Source of the DNA: Novosphingobium sp. EMRT-2
GTDB lineage: Bacteria > Pseudomonadota > Alphaproteobacteria > Sphingomonadales > Sphingomonadaceae
Direction: 5' to 3'
Assembly (NCBI RefSeq): GCF_005145025.1
Contig: NZ_CP039697.1
Span: 1-64,000, forward strand
Length of the DNA: 64,000 nucleotides
Shown here: piece after piece, positions 26,216 through 36,999 of the stretch
Numbering within the stretch: the first letter of the stretch is position 1
Layout of the letters: every line of letters starts with the position of its first letter
Translations under genes and position numbers: made by a program
The notes under the pieces: model-generated
Seen by the model: only the letters and a program-made list of their open reading frames with translations
What the model was told of the DNA's origin: nothing
The model's database searches: none

Positions 26216-27189
26216 AGTTCGTGGTGGTCGGCGCCGGGGCGATCGGCTGCGCGATCGCGGCCCGGCTCGCCCACGGCGGGCAGGATGTGACGCTCGTCGT
26301 GCGCGATGCGACAAGAGCCGCGCTGATCGAGCGGGATGGCCTGACCTGCGAGGAAGCGGGCGAGACGATTACCGGTCATCCGGCGGTCAGCGACCGGGTT
26401 CCCGATGCGCCGGCCGATGTGCTGGTGCTGGCGGTGAAGGCAGCCGACCTGCCGGGCGTGGCGGCGGCGCTGCCCGCCGCGATCGGAAGGGACACGCTGA
26501 TCATGCCGCTGGTCAACGGAATCCCGTGGTGGTTCCGTCTGGGGCGGACGGATGGGGCGGAGCCTTTGCGTGCGGTCGATCCCGATGGCACGCTGACGCG
26601 GCGGTTCGCGCCGGAGCAGATCGTGGGCAGCGTGGTCTATACGACGGCGATGATGCAGGCGCCCGCGCACGTCACGGTTACCCAGCAACAAAGCCTGGTG
26701 ATTGGTGCGATCGGCAGCGATAGCCGGAACAAGGTTGCGGCCCTTGCGCGGGTGCTGGCGGCGTGCGGCATCGACGTGACGGTCAGCGACCGCATCGTCG
26801 ATGCGGTCTGGGCCAAGGCCGCGCTCAACCTGGCGACGAACCCGCTGTCGGTGGTGGCGCAGGCCGGGCTGGGTGATCTGTGCTCCGATGCGCGGCTGGT
26901 CCCGATCGTATCGAACATCCTTGACGAAACCTGGCGCGTCGCCGCGCGCTACAACGCCTGCCCGCCGATGACGCGCGACGAGATGTTGGGGCGCGGGCGG
27001 CTGGCCGGGGCGTTCCGCACGTCGATGCTGGAGGATTATCTGAAAGGCCGACCGCTGGAACTGTCCTCGATCGCCGATGCCGTGTTCGAGATGGCGGGCG
27101 AGATCGGCATGGACCTGCCCGTCAGCCGGGCGATTGTCGACATGGCGCGGTTCCGCGCCGGCGCCCGTTTTGTGGAGAAGCATCCATGA
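26212..27189 (+). CDS. ketopantoate reductase-like (PanE/ApbA) oxidoreductase
   Basis: A 325-residue enzyme with the Rossmann dinucleotide motif VVGAGAIGCAIAARLAHGG at the N-terminus, DVLVLAVKAADLPGVAAAL and IMPLVNGIPWW, and the C-terminal helical domain with VDAVWAKAALNLATNPLSVVAQA. The Lys (WAKAALN) and the Asn after it match the catalytic Lys-Asn of ketopantoate reductases. Family members reduce 2-oxo acids with NADPH. A pantothenate role is possible, but this copy is coupled on both sides (ATGA overlaps with the aminotransferase and the aldolase), so a catabolic 2-oxo or 2-hydroxy acid is at least as likely. Confidence 0.85.
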   Translation: MKFVVVGAGAIGCAIAARLAHGGQDVTLVVRDATRAALIERDGLTCEEAGETITGHPAVSDRVPDAPADVLVLAVKAADLPGVAAALPAAIGRDTLIMPLVNGIPWWFRLGRTDGAEPLRAVDPDGTLTRRFAPEQIVGSVVYTTAMMQAPAHVTVTQQQSLVIGAIGSDSRNKVAALARVLAACGIDVTVSDRIVDAVWAKAALNLATNPLSVVAQAGLGDLCSDARLVPIVSNILDETWRVAARYNACPPMTRDEMLGRGRLAGAFRTSMLEDYLKGRPLELSSIADAVFEMAGEIGMDLPVSRAIVDMARFRAGARFVEKHP

Positions 27190-27923
27190 CCACGACCGTC
27201 CGGGCGGACGAAGCGGCGCTGCGCCGCGAACTCACCGATTTCTATCATCTCGTCGCCTGGTTCGGCTGGGACGAGATCATCTTCAACCATATCTCGCTGC
27301 GCGTGCCGGGCGAGGTCCACGGCTATCTCGTCAATCCCTTCGGGCTTGCCTACGAAGAGATCACCCCGGAAAGCCTCGTCAAGGTTGATACCGACGGCAA
27401 CCTGCTGGAAGACAACGGCTACAAGGCCAATCCGGCGGGTTTCGCCCTGCACGGCGTGATTCACGCGAACCGGCCCGACGTGAACTGCGTGGCCCATGCG
27501 CACACGCTGGCGGTTTCCGCCGTGGTCAACAAGGCGCAAGGCTTCAGCCACGACACCTTCTACGGCGCGCAACTGACCGGTCGCATCGGCTACCACGATT
27601 TCGAGGGCATCACGCTCTATCCGGAAGAGAAGGGGCGGATGCTGGAATCGCTGGGGCAGCACGATGTGCTGGCGCTGCGCAACCACGGCGTCGCGGTCTG
27701 CGGGCCGGACATCGCGTCCACGTTCATGCTGCTGTGGACGGTTGAGCGGGCCGCGCAAATCCAGTTGCTCGCGCAATCGATGCAGGACGAGCAGATTCCG
27801 CTGGCACCGATCATTCGCGAAAAGTGCGCGGCCGATGCGCGCCGCATCACCGGCGGGTCGAATGGTGCGGCGCGCATGGTATTCGACGCGGCGGTGCGGC
27901 GAATGCGCCGCGCGCAAGGCTAG
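27186..27923 (+). CDS. class II aldolase/adducin-family protein
   Basis: A 245-residue protein with the class II aldolase/adducin fold. FHHIVAWFGW-like DFYHLVAWFGWDEIIFNHISLR, GYLVNPFGLAYEEITPESLVKVD, GFALHGVIHANRPDVNCVAHAHT (zinc-binding HAH) and DVLALRNHGVAVCGPDI (third His) give the metal site. Many homologues of this size are annotated only as class II aldolase and may act on 2-hydroxy acid or sugar-like substrates. The start overlaps the PanE-like stop (ATGA at 27186-27189), completing a three-gene coupled set. The specific aldol reaction is unknown. Confidence 0.85.
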   Translation: MTTTVRADEAALRRELTDFYHLVAWFGWDEIIFNHISLRVPGEVHGYLVNPFGLAYEEITPESLVKVDTDGNLLEDNGYKANPAGFALHGVIHANRPDVNCVAHAHTLAVSAVVNKAQGFSHDTFYGAQLTGRIGYHDFEGITLYPEEKGRMLESLGQHDVLALRNHGVAVCGPDIASTFMLLWTVERAAQIQLLAQSMQDEQIPLAPIIREKCAADARRITGGSNGAARMVFDAAVRRMRRAQG

Positions 27924-27932
27924 CCGCCGTCC

Positions 27933-27960
27933 GGACCGGGGAGCCAATCGCCCCCGGTCC
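27933..27960. terminator. bidirectional hairpin between convergent genes
   Basis: Inverted repeat GGACCGGGG (27933-27941) with CCCCGGTCC (27952-27960) and a 10-nt loop, placed between the convergent aldolase and amidohydrolase genes. There is no clear U-run on the plus strand. Confidence 0.5.
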
Positions 27961-27969
27961 CGCGCGGAG

Positions 27970-29292
27970 CTACTTTGCCGGGGCGTCCGTCCAACCCTTC
28001 ACGACCGCGCCGCCCTTCATCACGAAGCGCACGCGTTCGAGCTGGGTGACGTCCGCCAGCGGATCGCCTGCCACCGCGATCAGGTCGGCGTAGCGATTGG
28101 CCTGAACCGATCCGACGTCGGCGCTGGCGTTGAGCAGATCGGCGGCGTTGACCGTGGCTGCCTTGATCGCGTCCATCGGCGTCACGCCGGCGCGGACCAT
28201 GAGCGCGAATTCCTGCGCGTTGGTGCCATGGGGCGCCATGCCCTGATCGGTGCCGAAGGCGATCTTCACGCCTGCCTTGTAGGCGTTGCCGAGGTTGGCG
28301 ATCGTGATCGGGCCGACTTCCAGTGCCTTCTTGGCCGAGGACGGGTTCAGCGATTCCGGGTGGGCCTTCGCCACTTTGACCACGGTGTCGGCGACCAGTA
28401 GTGTGGGCACCAGATAAGTGCCATGCGCCTTCATCACCTTGTAGGCTTCGGCATCGCCGAACGAGCCGTGCTCGATCGAATCCACGCCCAGCGCCGAAGC
28501 GCGGATGATGGCGTCGCGCCCGTGGGCATGGGCGGCCACGCGCATGCCGAGGCTGTGCGCGGTGTTGACGACGGCGCTGATCTCCGCGTCGGTCATCAGC
28601 GTGTTGTTGGGATCGTCCCCGATGCTCAGCACGCCGCCGCTGGGCATGATCTTGATGAGATCGACGCCGTCGCGGTGCATCCGCCGGACGACCTTGGCGG
28701 CCTCGTCCGGGCCATCGATGACGCGGCCTTCGCTATGGAAATCGAGTTCCGCGCTCATGCCGTTCTGCGGATCGCCATGGCCGCCGGTGGGGCCGAGCGG
28801 ATAGCCCGAAACCCACAGGCGCGGTCCCGCGATCTTGCCGCCGGCGATGGCGCGCTTCAGCGCGACGACAACGCCGGTTTCGCCGCCGACATCGCGCACG
28901 GAGGTAAAGCCGGCTTCCAGCGTCTTGCGCGCGAAGCCCACGGAATCGAAGGCGGTATCGAGGTCCGAATGCGTCACCCGCTCGGCGATCGGGTTCTTGC
29001 CGGTATAGGCCGAGGTGATGTGATCGTGCATGTCGATCAGGCCGGGCAGGACGGTGGCCGTCGAAAGATCGATGACGTCCGCGCCGGCGGGCGTGACGAA
29101 CCCGTCCTGGACGCCGGTGATGCGATCATCGTGAATCAGGATTGATACGTTGTCGCGCGGCTTCGCGCCGACCCCGTCGATCAGATGCCCGGCGTGGACC
29201 ACCAGATCCTTCGCCATGGCCGGGGTGGTGAACAGGGCGAAAACGGTGGTTGCGGCCGTGGCGGCCAAACGGTTTCTGGTGATGGTGAACAT
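27970..29292 (-). CDS. exported amidohydrolase, prolidase/imidazolonepropionase-like
   Basis: A 440-residue metal-dependent hydrolase with a signal peptide (RLAATAATTVFALFTTPAMA). The TIM-barrel ligands are visible: PGLIDMHDHI (HxH), VDLIKIMPSGG (carbamylatable Lys), GMRVAAHAHGRDAI (His), DSIEHGSFG (His) and KIAFGTDQG (Asp). This layout is found in Xaa-Pro dipeptidase-type amidohydrolases and related exported enzymes of sphingomonads and Caulobacter. It should act in the periplasm on peptides or amino-acid amides. The next gene on this strand is a TBDR, and the facing genes are peptidases, which supports peptide scavenging. An in-frame extension upstream of 29292 has no export signal and was not used. 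Confidence 0.87.
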   Translation of the reverse strand: MFTITRNRLAATAATTVFALFTTPAMAKDLVVHAGHLIDGVGAKPRDNVSILIHDDRITGVQDGFVTPAGADVIDLSTATVLPGLIDMHDHITSAYTGKNPIAERVTHSDLDTAFDSVGFARKTLEAGFTSVRDVGGETGVVVALKRAIAGGKIAGPRLWVSGYPLGPTGGHGDPQNGMSAELDFHSEGRVIDGPDEAAKVVRRMHRDGVDLIKIMPSGGVLSIGDDPNNTLMTDAEISAVVNTAHSLGMRVAAHAHGRDAIIRASALGVDSIEHGSFGDAEAYKVMKAHGTYLVPTLLVADTVVKVAKAHPESLNPSSAKKALEVGPITIANLGNAYKAGVKIAFGTDQGMAPHGTNAQEFALMVRAGVTPMDAIKAATVNAADLLNASADVGSVQANRYADLIAVAGDPLADVTQLERVRFVMKGGAVVKGWTDAPAK

Positions 29293-29320
29293 GGACGCTC
29301 TCTTGAAATGGGAAAGGAAG

Positions 29321-29354
29321 CGGGGCGGCCTTCTCCCGGCTGAAGGCCGCCCCG
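29321..29354 (-). terminator. hairpin after the peptide-island receptor
   Basis: A perfect 13-bp inverted repeat (29321-29333 CGGGGCGGCCTTC with 29342-29354) and an 8-nt loop, just past the stop of the receptor gene and before the amidohydrolase start on the same strand. Pyrimidine-rich sequence follows on the minus strand. It could end the receptor transcript or make the amidohydrolase message weaker. Confidence 0.6.
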
Positions 29355-29360
29355 TCCGGA

Positions 29361-31649
29361 TCAGAAGTTGGTACGGAAATTGACGCCGATCGTGCGCGGC
29401 GTGGCGCTGGTTACCAGCGTGCGGCCGACGGCGATGGCGCTCGACGTCGAACGCGTGATTGCGGTCGCGTCGAACAGGTTGGTGACGAAGAGGTACACGC
29501 CCCACTTGTTGTCGGGCTCCTCGATGCCGATGCGGGCGTTGACCAGCGCGTAATCGTCAACCTTGCGGGCATAGACGTAGTTCGGACGGAAATCCGACCA
29601 CGAGCTGCCGACGTAGTTGAAGTCGGCCCGCAGGAAGCCCGAGAGCGATTCGGTGAGCGGCCAGCTGTATTGCGCCGAACCGCCGCCCATGATCTTGGGC
29701 ACGTAGGGGATGCGATCGCCCTTCAGGCCCGAGGTGGCGGTCACGCCGGTGTTCTGGTTCTCGGTCAGCTTGGCGTCGATGTAGGAGAAGTTGCCCAGAA
29801 TCGACAGGCCGGGCAGCGGATGGATGCCGGTTTCCGCCTCGATGCCCTTGACCTTCGCCTTGCCGGCGTTGCCGATGTAGGAGAAAGCGCCGTTGGGCGT
29901 GCGCAGCGTGATCTGCATGTCGCTCCAGTCGATCTGGAACGCATCGACGTTGAGCGTCACCTTGCGGTCGAACCACGCGGTCTTCAGGCCCACTTCGTAG
30001 TTCCACAGGCTGTCCGAATTGTACGCGGTCAGCGCGGCGTCGAGGCCCAGCACCTGGTTGGCGCCGCCGGGGCGGAAGCCCTGCGCGGCTTCGGCATAGA
30101 GCATCACGTCGGGCGTGATCTTGTACGATGCGTTGGCCTTGACCACCCAGCCGCTTTCGCCCGACGTGACGGCCGTGGGAGGCGTCAGGCGCGCGCCGAC
30201 CAGGATCGAGGGGACGGTCGTCTGGCCCACGATGTTCTTGTTGTAGTGGAAATAGCGCGCGCCGCCGGTCAGGTTGAGGCGATCGGTGATGTCCCACGAT
30301 ACTTCGCCGAAGCCCGCGATCTGCTCCAGCCGGTCGTCGATGAACCGCACCGTGGCAATCTGCAGCGGATAGATCACCTGGCCGTTGACCGGATCGGCAT
30401 TGACCTGCGGATTGGCCACGTTGGTGTGGCGGTTCGAATAGAAGCCGCCCAAGGTCCAGTTGATCGGCCCCTTGCCGTTCGAGCTGAGGCGGATTTCGCC
30501 GGTCCAGGTGTCCATGTCCTGCTGGGGGAACAGCGCCGAGGTCGACTGGCCATCGACCAGCGCGTAGAAGTTCGTGAGCTGGGTCGGCGAACAGGCCGCT
30601 CCGCCGGCGACCAGCGCTGAACAGCGCGCGGGCGTCCGCTGCCCGCGGATATAGCGCGAAACGTCGGAGACCGACGACAGCTTGCGGTGCATGTACGAGC
30701 CGGTGGCCGTCAGCGTCGCGAAGTCGAGGTCATAGTTCGACGTGATGCTGTACAGCTCCACGTTGTCGCGCACCGGCTGGCGGGTATAGGCATCAGAGAT
30801 GTACTTGCCCGCGCCCAGCGTCCAGCTCGGCGTGTCGGTCCGGCTGCGGTTGATGTAGGCGGCCAGATCGATCGTCCAGCGTTCGGTCGGCTTCAGGCGC
30901 AGCAGCGCGCGGCCGCCGAAGCTTTCCTGCTTGTTGATGTTCTTAATGCCCAGCGTGGTGTTGTCGATGAAACCATCCTGGTTGCGGTAGAAGCCGACGA
31001 CGCGCAGGCCGACCTTGTCGGTCACGATCGGCGCGTTGATCATCGCGCTGCCTTCCATGTTCCAGCCGCCGTGGTGCGTGTTGGAACCGCTGATGTCCAC
31101 GCCGGCCTGCACCGCGTCCAGGTTTGGCTTGTTGTAGATCACGCGCAGCGTGCCGCCCATCGAACCCGAACCATAGAGCGTGCCTTGCGGGCCGCGCAGC
31201 ACTTCCACGCGCTGCACGTCGAACAGGCGCAGTTCGGGCGTCGATCCGCCGGCGTCGTTGCTGGCGCCGATCGAGCCGGTAACGGGCGTTTCGTCGTAAT
31301 AGGTGCCGATCATCGGCTCGCCCGGACCCTGGATACCGCGGATCACCACGCGGCGCTGCGAAGGCCCGCCATCGACGAAATTGAGGCCCGGCGTGGTCGC
31401 GCCCAGATCGGCGATGCTCTGCACGCCCGAATTGGCCAGCGCCGTGCCGCTGATGGCGGAAATCGCGATCGGCGTGTCCTGCAGGTTGGTTTCGCGCTTC
31501 AGCGCGGTCACCACGATTTCATCGCCGCTACGGTCCTGCGGCGCTTCCTGCGCCTGGGCCGGCGTGGCGAGCAGCGTCGCGCTTCCGGCCGCGAGCAGCA
31601 TGGCCTTGAGGCGGATTGAGGTGCAACCCCGGTTGAAGTTCTTTGTCAC
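29361..31649 (-). CDS. TonB-dependent receptor of the peptide island
   Basis: A 762-residue outer-membrane receptor starting at GTG 31649, with GGAGG five bases upstream deciding the start. It has a signal peptide (LKAMLLAAGSATLLATPAQAQ) and a TonB-box-like DEIVVTALKRETNLQDTPIAISAI. The plug carries RRVVIRGIQGPGEPMIGTYYDETPV and LFDVQRVEVLRGPQGTLYGSGSMGGTLRVIYNKP. The barrel ends in GVYLFVTNLFDATAI and TIGVNFRTNF with the terminal Phe. It diverges from the M14 peptidase gene, shares a strand with the amidohydrolase, and probably imports peptides or a peptide-like compound. Confidence 0.92.
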   Translation of the reverse strand: MTKNFNRGCTSIRLKAMLLAAGSATLLATPAQAQEAPQDRSGDEIVVTALKRETNLQDTPIAISAISGTALANSGVQSIADLGATTPGLNFVDGGPSQRRVVIRGIQGPGEPMIGTYYDETPVTGSIGASNDAGGSTPELRLFDVQRVEVLRGPQGTLYGSGSMGGTLRVIYNKPNLDAVQAGVDISGSNTHHGGWNMEGSAMINAPIVTDKVGLRVVGFYRNQDGFIDNTTLGIKNINKQESFGGRALLRLKPTERWTIDLAAYINRSRTDTPSWTLGAGKYISDAYTRQPVRDNVELYSITSNYDLDFATLTATGSYMHRKLSSVSDVSRYIRGQRTPARCSALVAGGAACSPTQLTNFYALVDGQSTSALFPQQDMDTWTGEIRLSSNGKGPINWTLGGFYSNRHTNVANPQVNADPVNGQVIYPLQIATVRFIDDRLEQIAGFGEVSWDITDRLNLTGGARYFHYNKNIVGQTTVPSILVGARLTPPTAVTSGESGWVVKANASYKITPDVMLYAEAAQGFRPGGANQVLGLDAALTAYNSDSLWNYEVGLKTAWFDRKVTLNVDAFQIDWSDMQITLRTPNGAFSYIGNAGKAKVKGIEAETGIHPLPGLSILGNFSYIDAKLTENQNTGVTATSGLKGDRIPYVPKIMGGGSAQYSWPLTESLSGFLRADFNYVGSSWSDFRPNYVYARKVDDYALVNARIGIEEPDNKWGVYLFVTNLFDATAITRSTSSAIAVGRTLVTSATPRTIGVNFRTNF

Positions 31650-32227
31650 TTGACCTCCCTTTTGCTTGTTCCCTCATCACGCGGTGACGCGCGAAGGCGC
31701 CGCCGTATGACAAATCACCATGCCGACGCAATGGATGCGATCGACAGGCCTGTCTGCCCAAATCCAGGAGTCCCACATGAGAGGGGGAGATTCTACTCCC
31801 TTGTTTCCCCGCAATTTTTCCGCGACGGTGCAAAAGCACGCTGCCCCGGCCCCCAAGGTTTTTCTGGCCGGGAGCGTGAAACAGGAGGGTGTTGCCGTCA
31901 ACAGGAATGCGAAAGACCGGATTTTCAGAATGCACGCGGATTGCATGAAGCGGGATAAGGCCGCACGGCGGTTGCGCGATTGGGGGCGATGCCGGGGGAA
32001 TGGATAAAATGTGGAATTTTCTGCCTGCAGAATGCTTTTATCGTGCATGATCGTGTGCCCGTGCGCACCTCCTGCGCAAGAAAAGGCATTGTGTCGGCTC
32101 GGGTCGCGGATAAGGTTGGCCGCATTTCAAAGGGACTATCCAGCCTCTCTTCCTCGCGCCCGCGGCGTGAGGCGTTTCAGCACGCCTGGCCAGCGCGCCG
32201 GGTAATTGTCATTTTCGGGGAGCACGT
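31650..32227. other. 578-bp divergent intergenic region
   Basis: No gene is convincing here; the short open frames lack ribosome sites and family features. The region must hold promoters for the leftward receptor and the rightward M14 gene. It contains two perfect short palindromes: GACAGGCCTGTC (31743-31754) and TTCTGC-CT-GCAGAA (32019-32032). The latter sits in an AT-rich patch and could be a site for a regulator such as the Lrp-type protein encoded downstream, but nothing proves this. Confidence 0.45.
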
Positions 32228-34987
<2,760 letters not shown>

Positions 34988-34991
34988 GGGA

Positions 34992-36134
34992 ATGCCGGGG
35001 GTGGATCGCCGCGCCTTTTCGCTGGGCATGCTGGCGACGCTGGCCGCGGGCACTGGCGGAACGGCGAGTGCCGCGCCTGCGGCGAACGGCGTTCCACCCG
35101 CGATCGGCGCGCTTTACCGCCGCGCCATCGTCATCGACGCGCTGGCCTCGCCGAATACGTGGAACGTACCCTACCCCAAGCCGGGTCCGCTCACGCCCGC
35201 GCAACTGGAGAACGTCCGCGCGTCCGGCATGACCGCGATCAACCTGACCGTGGGCAAGCCGGGCAGCCTGGCGGAGACGGTCAAGGAGATCGGCTTCTGG
35301 CTGGACCAGATCGCGCGTCATCCGGATTACCTGACGCTGGTGCGCCGCCATGCCGATATCGCGCGGGCCAAGCGCGACGGGAAACTGGGCGTGATCTTCG
35401 GCTTTCAGGGCATGGGCATGATCGGCACCGATCTCGGGCTGATCGATGCCTTTGCCGCCATGTCGGTCAAGATCATGCAACTGACCTACAACGATCGCAA
35501 CGCGCTGGGCGCGGGCAGTTCGCTTCCGGAAAGCGAGGGGCTGACCGATCTGGGGCGCGAGGCGGTGGCGCGCATGAACGGTCTGGGCGTGCTGGTCGAT
35601 GTCGGCCACGCCAATCCCTCCACTGCGATTCAGGCGGCGCAAGCCTCCTCGCGGCCGATCACGATCTCGCACACCGGCGCCCGCGCGGTGTTCGACAGCC
35701 AGCGCAACCTGCCCGACACGGCGTTCCGCGCGGTTGCCGACCGGGGCGGCGTGGTCGGCCTCTACCTGATGCCGTTCCTCGGCCGCGATCCGGTGGCGGC
35801 CTCGCGCGCGCTGTTCCGCCGGCATTTGCGCCACGCGCTGGATACCTGCGGCGAGGATCATGTCGGGATCGGCAGCGACCAGAGCATCACCCCCGTCGAC
35901 ATTTCGCCCGCTTACATGGACATCGTGCGCCAGACGGCCGAAGCGCGGCAGAAGGCCGGGATCGGCGCGCCGGGCGAGGCGGACAGCCCGGTGACCGTGC
36001 CCGATCTCAACGCCCCGCGCCGGCTGGAGATGATCGCGGCCGATCTCAACGCGGCCGGCTATCCGGATCGGGTGGTCGAAAAGGTCATCGGCGGTAATTT
36101 CGACCGCTTGTTCAGGGACGTCTGGCTCGGCTGA
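34992..36134 (+). CDS. M19 renal-dipeptidase-family protein with altered metal site
   Basis: A 380-residue protein with a Tat-like leader (DRRAFSLGMLATLAAGTGGTASAA). The membrane-dipeptidase fold is recognisable in IMQLTYNDRNALGAG, LGVLVDVGHANPSTAIQAA (His206), PITISHTGARAVF (His227), HVGIGSDQSI and VEKVIGGNFDRLF. Two ligands usual in M19 enzymes are missing: the N-terminal HxD is IVIDALASPNTW, and the bridging Glu appears as Gln139 in VIFGFQGMG. One metal site may therefore be lost, so it could be mononuclear or inactive. It lies 4 bases after the M14 gene and is probably co-expressed. Confidence 0.85.
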   Translation: MPGVDRRAFSLGMLATLAAGTGGTASAAPAANGVPPAIGALYRRAIVIDALASPNTWNVPYPKPGPLTPAQLENVRASGMTAINLTVGKPGSLAETVKEIGFWLDQIARHPDYLTLVRRHADIARAKRDGKLGVIFGFQGMGMIGTDLGLIDAFAAMSVKIMQLTYNDRNALGAGSSLPESEGLTDLGREAVARMNGLGVLVDVGHANPSTAIQAAQASSRPITISHTGARAVFDSQRNLPDTAFRAVADRGGVVGLYLMPFLGRDPVAASRALFRRHLRHALDTCGEDHVGIGSDQSITPVDISPAYMDIVRQTAEARQKAGIGAPGEADSPVTVPDLNAPRRLEMIAADLNAAGYPDRVVEKVIGGNFDRLFRDVWLG

Positions 36135-36198
36135 CAAGCCTTTGGCACGCGGAAGATCGTCGCCACCGTACACCGGAGGCGGCAGGCAGGAGTATAGG

Positions 36199-36675
36199 AT
36201 GGCGCAGGAACGGCTGGACAGGTTCGATCGCAAGATCCTGCAGCACATCCAGCTTCGTGGCGATCTGGGGCCGGGCGAGCTGAGCACGCTCGTCCACCTC
36301 TCGCCCTCGCAATGTTCGCGGCGGCTGCACCGCCTGCGCGAGCAGGGCTTTATCGAGCGCACCGCCGCGATCCTCGATCCGGCGAAGCTCAATCTGGGCA
36401 TTTCCGCCTATATCGCGGTGAAGCTGCGTTCGCAGACCGGCGAGGCCGAGCGCCTGTTCCGCGCGCGGATCGAAGCGTTGCCCGAAGTGATCTCGTGCGA
36501 TTACACCACGGGCGAGATGGACTTCATGCTGCGGGTCTGTACCCGCGATCTGGAAAGCTACAGCGAGTTCCTCTCGGCGAAGCTGCTGATCGGCGAGGAG
36601 ATTGATAACGTGCGCACGTTCATCGTGATGAAACAGCTCAAGAAAACGACCGCCCTGCCGCTCGATTTTTGCTGA
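36199..36675 (+). CDS. Lrp/AsnC-family transcriptional regulator
   Basis: A 158-residue regulator. Residues 5-60 form the AsnC helix-turn-helix (LDRFDRKILQHIQLRGDLGPGELSTLVHLSPSQCSRRLHRLREQGFI). Residues 65-150 form the RAM ligand-binding domain (YIAVKLRSQTGEAERLFRARIEALPEVISCDYTTGEMDFMLRV). GGAG precedes the ATG at 36199 at suitable spacing; an in-frame ATG at 36142 would add 19 residues without a motif. Such proteins sense amino acids, which fits local control of the M14, M19 and receptor genes by peptide-derived amino acids. Confidence 0.9.
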   Translation: MAQERLDRFDRKILQHIQLRGDLGPGELSTLVHLSPSQCSRRLHRLREQGFIERTAAILDPAKLNLGISAYIAVKLRSQTGEAERLFRARIEALPEVISCDYTTGEMDFMLRVCTRDLESYSEFLSAKLLIGEEIDNVRTFIVMKQLKKTTALPLDFC

Positions 36676-36691
36676 GTTTCGCGCTAGCCGG

Positions 36692-36961
36692 CTAAGGTCA
36701 GGACCCATTACTGGCGCGATCGAGGTTTGAAGCAAAATGGCCCAGGGCAAGGAGGAGGGGCGCAGGAATATGTCGATATTTCAAGCCACTCCGACGTCGC
36801 GCTGGGCCATTTTGGTCAAATCCCTGCGGGACGTCCAAATGGCTTCCATCTCGAACCGAAAGGCGCTTGCAAAGGCAGCCAGCCTTCGCGGCGTGCCTCT
36901 CGGCCCGATATGTTCGCCATTTGGATGCCTCGACCGCGCCAGTAATGGGTCCTGACCCTAA
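36692..36961. mobile_element. MITE-like element with CTAA target duplication
   Basis: A 262-bp element (36696-36957) is bounded by 30-bp inverted repeats (36696-36725 and 36928-36957) that begin GGTCAGGACCCATTACTGGC and differ at one base. CTAA flanks both ends (36692-36695 and 36958-36961), a direct repeat of the YTAR type made by some IS5-family transposases. Inside are further perfect inverted repeats: 36734-36745 with 36802-36813 (AAAATGGCCCAG) and 36835-36843 with 36916-36924 (CCAAATGGC). No transposase gene fits in it, so it is non-autonomous. It lies in the spacer between the Lrp gene and the M28-like gene and fills nearly all of that 324-bp gap. Confidence 0.8.
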
Positions 36962-36999
36962 GCTTCCGGCTCGAACGATCTAGGCTCTGCACCCGCACC

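Noticed and set aside
31743..31754. Palindrome GACAGGCCTGTC
   Set aside because: A single 12-bp palindrome in GC-rich DNA with no second copy; kept only as a note in the intergenic entry.
36727..36955. Two 72-codon open frames inside the MITE-like element
   Set aside because: They span inverted repeats, lack a convincing ribosome site and resemble no protein; the element is better explained by its DNA structure.
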